This document shows positions 57,975 through 64,000 of a stretch of DNA of 64,000 nucleotides, in pieces. The DNA is taken from contig NZ_CP009631.1 of the NCBI RefSeq assembly GCF_000959445.1, positions 1,984,001 through 2,048,000 of the forward strand, in the 5' to 3' direction. This DNA comes from Burkholderia vietnamiensis LMG 10929 (GTDB taxonomy: Bacteria; Pseudomonadota; Gammaproteobacteria; Burkholderiales; Burkholderiaceae). The translations under genes and the position numbers were made by a program. A model generated the notes under the pieces. That model was not told the DNA's origin and searched no databases. It worked only from the letters and a program-made list of their open reading frames with translations. Within the stretch, counting starts at the first letter, position 1; each line of letters begins with the position of its first letter.

Positions 57975-60281
57975 TTGTTCAAACCTCATCGCTTTGTACC
58001 TAAGACAGTTGCAGCGGCCGCGCTCGCCGCGCACGGCCTCGCGGCGCATGCAGCGGCACCGTTCGTGGTGCAAGACATCAAGATCGAGGGTTTGCAGCGC
58101 GTCGAACCCGGTTCGGTATTCGCGTACCTGCCGATCAAGCAGGGCGATACCTTCACCGACGACAAGGCATCCGAAGCAATCCGCGCGCTGTACGCGACGG
58201 GCTTCTTCAACGACGTGCGCGTCGCCACGCAAGGCAACGTCGTGATCGTGCAGGTGCAGGAGCGTCCGGCCATCGCGTCGATCGACTTCACCGGCACGAA
58301 GGAATTCGACAAGGACAACCTGACCAAGGCGCTGCGCGCGGTGGGTCTGGCCGACGGCCGCTACTACGACAAGGCGCTCGTCGACAAGGCGGAGCAGGAG
58401 CTCAAGCGTCAGTACCTCACGCGCGGCTTCTACGCGGCCGAGGTCAAGACGACGATCACGCCGGTCGACGCGAACCGCGTGTCGATCCTGTTCGCGGTCG
58501 CCGAAGGCCCGAGCGCGAAGATCCGCCAGATCAACTTCATCGGCAACAAGGCGTTCAGCACCAGCACGCTGCGCGACGAGATGCAGCTGTCCACGCCGAA
58601 CTGGTTCTCGTGGTACACGAAGAACGACCTGTACTCGAAAGAAAAGCTGACCGGCGACCTCGAAGCCGTGCGCTCGTACTACCTGAACCGCGGCTACCTC
58701 GAGTTCAACATCGAGTCGACCCAGGTGTCGATCTCGCCCGACAAGAAGGACATGTACCTGACGGTCACGCTGCATGAAGGCCAGCCGTACACGGTGTCGG
58801 GCATCAAGCTGTCGGGCAACCTGCTCGATCGCGAAGCCGAACTCACCAAGCTGATCAAGATCAAGCCGGGCGATCGTTTCTCGGCCGAGAAGCTGCAGCA
58901 GACGACCAAGTCGATTGTCGACAAGCTCGGCGAATACGGCTACGCATTCGCGACGGTCAACGCGCAGCCGGACATCGATCAGGCGAACCACAAGGTGAAC
59001 CTGAACCTCGTCGTCGATCCGAGCCGCCGCGTGTACGTGCGCCGCATCAACGTGGTCGGCAACACGCGCACGCGCGACGAAGTCGTGCGCCGCGAAATGC
59101 GCCAGCTCGAAAGCTCGTGGTTCGATTCGAACCGTCTCGCGCTGTCGAAGGACCGCGTGAACCGTCTCGGCTACTTCACCAACGTCGACGTGACGACGGT
59201 GCCGGTCGAAGGCACGAACGACCAGGTCGACGTGAACGTGAAGGTCGACGAAAAGCCGACCGGCGCGATCACGCTGGGCGCGGGCTTCTCGTCGACGGAC
59301 AAGGTCGTGCTGTCGGCCGGCGTGTCGCAGGACAACGTGTTCGGCTCGGGCACGAGCCTGTCGGTGAACGTCAACACCGCGAAGAGCTACCGCACGCTGA
59401 CCGTCACGCAGGTCGACCCGTACTTCACGGTCGACGGCATCAAGCGCATCACCGACGTCTACTACCGCACGTACCAGCCGCTGTACTACTCGACGAGCTC
59501 GAGCTTCCGCATCATCAGCGCGGGCGGCAACCTGAAGTTCGGCATTCCGTTCTCGGAAGTCGACACCGTCTATTTCGGCGCGGGCTTCGAGCAGAACCGT
59601 CTCGACGTCGATTCGAACACGCCGCAGAGCTACCAGGATTACGTGAACGAGTTCGGCCGCGTGTCGAACACCGTGCCGCTGACGGTCGCGTGGTCGCGCG
59701 ACGCGCGCGACAGCGCGCTGATCCCGAGCCGCGGCTACTTCACGCAGGCGAACGTCGAGTACGGCGTGCCGGTCGGCAAGATCCAGTACTACAAGGCCGA
59801 CCTGCAGGCGCAGTATTACTACTCGTTCTCGCGCGGCTTCATCCTGGGCCTGAACCTGCAGGGCGGCTACGGCAACGGTATCGGCAACCCGTACCCGATC
59901 TTCAAGAACTACTACGCGGGCGGTATCGGCTCCGTGCGTGGCTACGAGCCGAGCTCGCTGGGCCCGCGCGACACCAAGACGAACGACCCGATCGGCGGCT
60001 CGAAGATGCTGGTCGGCAACATCGAACTGACGTTCCCGCTGCCGGGCACCGGCTACGATCGCACGCTGCGCGTGTTCACGTTCATCGACGGCGGCAACGT
60101 GTGGGGCAACGCGCCGGGCGGCACGAGTACCGGCGCGAACGGTCTGCGTTACGGCTATGGTGTGGGCCTCGCGTGGATCTCGCCGATCGGCCCGCTGAAG
60201 CTGAGCCTCGGTTTCCCGCTGCAGAAGCACGAGGGCGACCAGTACCAGAAATTCCAGTTCCAGATCGGGACGGCGTTCTGA
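57975..60281 (+). CDS. bamA: Outer membrane protein assembly factor BamA
   Basis: 768 residues. Signal peptide at about 1-27 (TVAAAALAAHGLAAHA), five POTRA domains (about 28-430; first begins FVVQDIKIEGLQRVEPG), then a 16-strand Omp85 barrel containing the VRGYEPSSLGPRD motif. The final residue is the C-terminal Phe signal. It inserts outer-membrane proteins. The start codon is TTG at 57975; the nearest ATG (57968) is out of frame, and no in-frame ATG or GTG precedes the signal peptide. Confidence 0.96.
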   Translation: MFKPHRFVPKTVAAAALAAHGLAAHAAAPFVVQDIKIEGLQRVEPGSVFAYLPIKQGDTFTDDKASEAIRALYATGFFNDVRVATQGNVVIVQVQERPAIASIDFTGTKEFDKDNLTKALRAVGLADGRYYDKALVDKAEQELKRQYLTRGFYAAEVKTTITPVDANRVSILFAVAEGPSAKIRQINFIGNKAFSTSTLRDEMQLSTPNWFSWYTKNDLYSKEKLTGDLEAVRSYYLNRGYLEFNIESTQVSISPDKKDMYLTVTLHEGQPYTVSGIKLSGNLLDREAELTKLIKIKPGDRFSAEKLQQTTKSIVDKLGEYGYAFATVNAQPDIDQANHKVNLNLVVDPSRRVYVRRINVVGNTRTRDEVVRREMRQLESSWFDSNRLALSKDRVNRLGYFTNVDVTTVPVEGTNDQVDVNVKVDEKPTGAITLGAGFSSTDKVVLSAGVSQDNVFGSGTSLSVNVNTAKSYRTLTVTQVDPYFTVDGIKRITDVYYRTYQPLYYSTSSSFRIISAGGNLKFGIPFSEVDTVYFGAGFEQNRLDVDSNTPQSYQDYVNEFGRVSNTVPLTVAWSRDARDSALIPSRGYFTQANVEYGVPVGKIQYYKADLQAQYYYSFSRGFILGLNLQGGYGNGIGNPYPIFKNYYAGGIGSVRGYEPSSLGPRDTKTNDPIGGSKMLVGNIELTFPLPGTGYDRTLRVFTFIDGGNVWGNAPGGTSTGANGLRYGYGVGLAWISPIGPLKLSLGFPLQKHEGDQYQKFQFQIGTAF

Positions 60282-60315
60282 TCGAACGCATGACAACAGC
60301 AACGAGAGGGTAATT

Positions 60316-60843
60316 TTGCTAACCGGTAAGTTTTCGAAACGAGTGATCGGGGCGTTGACCATTGCGCTGGCCTTGGGCGCGGCGACGGCACACGCTCAGG
60401 ACGTCGCCCGCATCGCGGCGGTCAATTCGGATCGGATCCTGCGCGAGTCGGCGCCCGCGAAGGCGGCGCAGACGAAGCTCGAAGCCGAGTTCGCGAAGCG
60501 CGACAAGGATCTGCAGGACCTGGCGGCGCGTCTGAAGTCGATGTCCGATTCGCTGGACAAGAACGGTGCGTCGTTGTCGGCGGCCGATCGCGCGCAGAAG
60601 CAGCGCGATCTCGCGCAGCTCGACACCGACTTCCAGCGCAAGCAGCGTGAGTTCCGCGAAGATCTGAACCAGCGCCGCAACGAGGAGCTCGCGGCGGTGC
60701 TCGAGCGCGCGAACAAGGTCATCAAGCAGATCGCGGAGCAGCAGAATTACGACCTGATCGTGCAGGAAGCCGTGTACGTCAGCCCGCGCATCGACATCAC
60801 CGACAAGGTGCTCAAGGCGCTCGCGTCCGGCTCGACGAACTGA
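60316..60843 (+). CDS. skp: Periplasmic chaperone Skp/OmpH
   Basis: 175 residues. Signal peptide with cleavage after AHA (27), then a charged Lys/Gln/Arg/Glu helical body forming the Skp tentacles, with the N-terminal [13 protein letters not shown] and C-terminal [17 protein letters not shown]. It escorts unfolded outer-membrane proteins to BamA. The start is TTG at 60316 behind GAGAGGG, the second TTG start in a row. Confidence 0.94.
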   Translation: MLTGKFSKRVIGALTIALALGAATAHAQDVARIAAVNSDRILRESAPAKAAQTKLEAEFAKRDKDLQDLAARLKSMSDSLDKNGASLSAADRAQKQRDLAQLDTDFQRKQREFREDLNQRRNEELAAVLERANKVIKQIAEQQNYDLIVQEAVYVSPRIDITDKVLKALASGSTN

Positions 60844-60859
60844 ACGGAGCAGACGACGA

Positions 60860-61984
60860 ATGGCATTGACGCTCGAGGCACTCGTAAAGCGGTTCGGCGG
60901 CGAGATCGTCGGCGACGCCCAGTGCAAGGTCAGCGGCCTCGCGCCGCTCGACCAGGCCGGCCCTCAGCAGCTCGCGTTTCTCGCGAATCCGAAGTACCTG
61001 TCGCAGGTCGAGACGAGCGGCGCCGGCGCGGTGCTGATCGCGCCCAAGGACCTCGAAAAGCTTGGCGCGGCCGAGGGATCTCCGACATCCGGCCCCCGGA
61101 TGGCCGGCCCCCGGACGGCCGGCCCCAGCAACTTCATCGTGACGGCGAATCCGTACGCGTACTTCGCGCGCGTCGCGCAGATGTTCATCGATCTGGCCAC
61201 GCCGCCGCGCGTGGCCGGCGTGCATCCGAGCGCGACGATCGACCCGTCCGCGCAGGTCGCCGCGAGCGCGGTGATCGGTCCGCACGTGACGATCGAGGCC
61301 GGTGCGGTGATCGCCGATGACGTGCAGCTCGACGCCGGCGTGTTCGTCGGCCGCGGCACGACGATCGGCGCGGGCTCGCACCTGTATCCGAACGCAGCGG
61401 TGTACCACGGCTGCAAGATCGGGCCGCGTGCGATCATTCATGCGGGCGCGGTGATCGGCTCGGACGGCTTCGGCTTCGCGCCGGATTTCGTCGGCGACGG
61501 CGACGCGCGCACCGGCAGCTGGGTCAAGATCCCGCAGGTCGGCGGCGTGTCGATCGGCCCGGACGTCGAGATCGGCGCGAACACGACGATCGATCGCGGC
61601 GCGATGGCCGATACCGTCATCGAAGCGTGCGTGAAGATCGACAACCAGGTGCAGATCGGCCACAACTGCCGGATCGGCGCATATACGGTCATCGCGGGCA
61701 GCGCCGGGATCGCCGGCAGCACGACGATCGGCCGCCATTGCATGATCGGCGGCGCGGCCGGGATCGCCGGCCACGTGACGCTCGGCGACTACGTGATCAT
61801 CACCGCGAAGTCGGGCGTATCGAAATCGCTGCCGAAGGCCGGCATCTATACGAGTGCGTTCCCGGCCGTCGACCACGGCGAATGGAACCGCAGCGCCGCG
61901 CTCGTACGCAACCTCGACAAACTGCGCGACCGCATCAAGGCGCTCGAAACCGCGCTGGCCGCCCAGGGCGGCACGGACGCCTGA
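60860..61984 (+). CDS. lpxD: UDP-3-O-acylglucosamine N-acyltransferase
   Basis: 374 residues. An N-terminal uridine-binding domain (about 1-105), then a left-handed beta helix of hexapeptide repeats (about 110-310) and a C-terminal helix. The catalytic His region [13 protein letters not shown] is present ([10 protein letters not shown]). It adds the N-linked 3-hydroxyacyl chain in lipid A synthesis. Residues 78-90 hold a short Gly-Pro-Arg-rich repeat that lengthens a loop. Confidence 0.96.
   Translation: MALTLEALVKRFGGEIVGDAQCKVSGLAPLDQAGPQQLAFLANPKYLSQVETSGAGAVLIAPKDLEKLGAAEGSPTSGPRMAGPRTAGPSNFIVTANPYAYFARVAQMFIDLATPPRVAGVHPSATIDPSAQVAASAVIGPHVTIEAGAVIADDVQLDAGVFVGRGTTIGAGSHLYPNAAVYHGCKIGPRAIIHAGAVIGSDGFGFAPDFVGDGDARTGSWVKIPQVGGVSIGPDVEIGANTTIDRGAMADTVIEACVKIDNQVQIGHNCRIGAYTVIAGSAGIAGSTTIGRHCMIGGAAGIAGHVTLGDYVIITAKSGVSKSLPKAGIYTSAFPAVDHGEWNRSAALVRNLDKLRDRIKALETALAAQGGTDA
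61091..61126. repeat. 15-base tandem repeat inside lpxD
   Basis: GGCCCCCGGATGGCC (61091-61105), GGCCCCCGGACGGCC (61106-61120), then a partial third copy GGCCCC. In frame it encodes [13 protein letters not shown]. Confidence 0.9.
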
Positions 61985-62110
61985 CCACCATGCGAGACCA
62001 CCAACCGGGCACGGCCAGCGCATCCGCCCGGTTAGCCGGACCGGGCCGCACGACGGCCCGCATCAGCCTTTGCATCACCACCGCGCAGCCTCTGCGTGAG
62101 ACGAACCATC

Positions 62111-62578
62111 ATGAGCACTGAAAAAATCAATCTCGACATCCACAAGATCCTCACGCTGCTGCCGCATCGCTACCCGATTCTGCTGGTCGACCGCGTGCTC
62201 GAACTCGAGCCGCACAAGGGGATCAAAGCGCTGAAGAACGTGTCGATCAACGAGCCGTTCTTTCAGGGACATTTCCCGAAGCGGCCGGTGATGCCGGGTG
62301 TGCTGATCCTCGAGGCGCTCGCGCAGGCGGCCGCGCTGCTGACCTTCGCGGAAGAGCAGCCGAAGGATCCGGAGAACACGCTGTACTACTTCGTCGGCAT
62401 CGACGGCGCGCGCTTCAAGCGCGTGGTCGAGCCGGGCGACCAGCTGATCCTGAACGTGACGTTCGAACGATACATCCGCGGCATCTGGAAGTTCAAGGCG
62501 GTGGCCGAAGTGGACGGCAAGGTGGCGGCGGAAGCCGAACTGATGTGCACGGTCAAGACGGCCGACGCGGCGCCCTGA
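62111..62578 (+). CDS. fabZ: 3-hydroxyacyl-ACP dehydratase FabZ
   Basis: 155-residue hot-dog fold enzyme. Catalytic H54 in FQGHFP and E68 in LILEALAQ. It dehydrates 3-hydroxyacyl-ACP and so competes with LpxA/LpxD for precursor, hence its conserved place between them. The start is the ATG at 62111; an ATG five codons upstream is less likely. Confidence 0.97.
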
Positions 62579-62645
62579 GCGACGCGGCACGCATGAGCAA
62601 CATGACGCGGGCAACGCGACACATCATAACGAGAGGCAACGGCGC

Positions 62646-63434
62646 ATGACCAGGATTCATCCTACCGCGATCGTCGAACCGGGCGCGCAGATCGACGAGT
62701 CGGTCGAGATCGGGCCGTACGCGATCGTCGGGCCGCATGTGACGATCGGCGCGCGCACCACGATCGGCTCGCACAGCGTGATCGAAGGTCACACGACGCT
62801 CGGCGAAGACAACCGCATCGGCCATTACGCGTCGGTCGGCGGCCGTCCGCAGGACATGAAGTACAAGAACGAGCCGACCAGGCTCGTGATCGGCAACCGC
62901 AACACGATCCGCGAATTCACGACGATCCACACCGGCACCGTGCAGGACGCCGGCGTGACGACGCTCGGCGACGACAACTGGATCATGGCGTACGTGCATA
63001 TCGGCCACGACTGCCGGGTCGGCAACAACGTGATCCTGTCGAGCAACGCGCAGATGGCCGGTCACGTCGAGATCGGCGACTTCGCGATCATCGGCGGGAT
63101 GTCGGGCGTGCATCAGTTCGTGCGCATCGGCGCGCACTCGATGCTCGGCGGCGCGTCGGCGCTCGTGCAGGACGTGCCGCCGTTCGTGATCGCTGCAGGC
63201 AACAAGGCCGAGCCGCACGGCATCAACGTCGAAGGCCTGCGCCGGCGCGGTTTCTCGCCGGACGCGATCTCGGCGCTGCGCAGCGCGTACCGCCTGCTGT
63301 ACAAGAACGGCCTGTCGCTCGACGAGGCCAAGGTACAGCTGCGCGAGCTCGCGAGCGCCGGCGGCGACGGCGATGCGCCGGTGGCCGCGCTCGTCGCGTT
63401 CGTCGACGCGTCGCAACGCGGCATCATCCGCTAA
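62646..63434 (+). CDS. lpxA: UDP-N-acetylglucosamine acyltransferase
   Basis: 262 residues. Hexapeptide left-handed beta helix; the catalytic His is H121 in HIGHDC (equivalent to E. coli H125). It transfers the first 3-hydroxyacyl chain to UDP-GlcNAc, the first step of lipid A synthesis. lpxB starts four bases after its stop. Confidence 0.97.
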   Translation: MTRIHPTAIVEPGAQIDESVEIGPYAIVGPHVTIGARTTIGSHSVIEGHTTLGEDNRIGHYASVGGRPQDMKYKNEPTRLVIGNRNTIREFTTIHTGTVQDAGVTTLGDDNWIMAYVHIGHDCRVGNNVILSSNAQMAGHVEIGDFAIIGGMSGVHQFVRIGAHSMLGGASALVQDVPPFVIAAGNKAEPHGINVEGLRRRGFSPDAISALRSAYRLLYKNGLSLDEAKVQLRELASAGGDGDAPVAALVAFVDASQRGIIR

Positions 63435-63437
63435 CCG

Positions 63438-64000
63438 ATGCCGCTGCCGACCAATCAGCTGCGGCTCGCCATGGTGGCCGGCGAGCCGTCGGGCGACCTG
63501 CTCGCGGCGTCGCTGCTCGGCGGGCTGCAGGCGCGACTGCCGGCGTCGACCCACTATTACGGGATCGGCGGGCAGCGCATGCTCGCGCACGGCTTCGACT
63601 CGCACTGGCAGATGGACAAGCTGACGGTGCGCGGTTACGTCGAGGCGCTGGGCCAGATCCCCGAGATTCTGCGCATTCGCGGCGAACTGAAGCGCCAACT
63701 GCTCGCCGAGCGGCCCGACGCATTCATCGGCGTCGATGCACCCGACTTCAACTTCAACGTGGAACAGGCCGCGCGCGACGCGGGCATTCCGTCGATCCAC
63801 TTCGTGTGCCCGTCGATCTGGGCGTGGCGCGGCGGGCGGATCAAGAAGATCGCGAAGTCGGTTGACCACATGCTGTGCCTGTTCCCGTTCGAACCGGCGA
63901 TCCTCGACAAGGCGGGCGTCGCGTCGACGTACGTGGGCCATCCGCTCGCCGACGAGATCCCGCTCGAGCCCGACACGCACGGCGCGCGCATCGCGCTCGG
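63438..64000 (+). CDS. lpxB: Lipid A disaccharide synthase (3' end beyond window)
   Basis: Partial, first 187 or so residues; the frame runs off the window. [20 protein letters not shown] at the N-terminus and [20 protein letters not shown] are characteristic of this GT19 glycosyltransferase, which joins UDP-2,3-diacylglucosamine and lipid X. The ATG at 63438 lies four bases after lpxA. Confidence 0.95.
   Translation, partial: MPLPTNQLRLAMVAGEPSGDLLAASLLGGLQARLPASTHYYGIGGQRMLAHGFDSHWQMDKLTVRGYVEALGQIPEILRIRGELKRQLLAERPDAFIGVDAPDFNFNVEQAARDAGIPSIHFVCPSIWAWRGGRIKKIAKSVDHMLCLFPFEPAILDKAGVASTYVGHPLADEIPLEPDTHGARIAL

Noticed and set aside
57915..60362. 815-codon open frame opposite bamA and similar long frames opposite glnD, aceB, dapE and aceA
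   Set aside because: High-GC third positions remove stop codons from antisense frames; translations are low-complexity and match no family, while the sense genes are clear.

Overview
The window is a stretch of a high-GC (roughly two-thirds G+C) betaproteobacterial chromosome. Protein sequences, gene order and the whole lpx/bam/dxr block fit Burkholderia, most likely a Burkholderia cepacia complex species and its primary chromosome. This is inference from family knowledge; no database search was run. Nearly everything is core housekeeping content. I see no prophage, insertion sequence, CRISPR array, defence island, secretion cluster or biosynthetic cluster, so no obvious undescribed system. 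The points worth a second look are small: an expanded repeat in a pseudouridine synthase, a DUF1853 protein with a nuclease-like motif pattern next to a type 4 uracil-DNA glycosylase, a dehalogenase co-directional with malate synthase, and unusual start codons in the outer-membrane biogenesis block.

Layout. 1-2.7 kb: end of a Yej-type peptide ABC importer (yejE, yejF). 2.8-4.5 kb: a secreted NlpC/P60 hydrolase and a patatin-like lipoprotein. 4.6-7.4 kb: gltX followed by tRNA-Ala(GGC) and three tandem tRNA-Glu(TTC)/tRNA-Asp(GTC) cassettes. 7.5-9.5 kb: GNAT acetyltransferase, AraC-type regulator, gamma-glutamylcyclotransferase-like protein. 9.6-15.2 kb: glyoxylate-shunt region with aceB, a haloacid dehalogenase, a divergent LysR regulator, a universal stress protein and aceA. 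15.6-17.8 kb: a RhlE-type DEAD-box helicase with a long leader, and an acyl-CoA-binding protein. 17.9-21.2 kb: overlapping tsaB-rimI-udg-DUF1853 operon. 21.2-26.5 kb: thiD, lplT, alr, radA and a small orphan protein. 26.7-30.8 kb: ABC-F protein (YheS type), glutathione peroxidase, cardiolipin synthase.

30.9-35.5 kb (minus strand): dapC-dapD-arsC-like-dapE-prmB, the succinylase branch of diaminopimelate/lysine synthesis. 35.7-44.4 kb (plus): an EamA transporter, then smc-zipA-ligA-def, joining chromosome condensation, division and replication functions. 44.5-50.0 kb (minus): map-glnD-pseudouridine synthase. From 50.1 kb to the right edge, all on plus, is the classical rpsB-tsf-pyrH-frr-uppS-cdsA-dxr-rseP-bamA-skp-lpxD-fabZ-lpxA-lpxB block. 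It links translation factors and UMP kinase to isoprenoid, phospholipid, outer-membrane protein and lipid A synthesis; lpxB is cut by the window end.

Promoter and terminator calls were made by eye from consensus boxes and hairpins; start codons were chosen from ribosome-binding sites and family N-termini. Intergenic stretches over 300 bases are listed even where they hold no gene.
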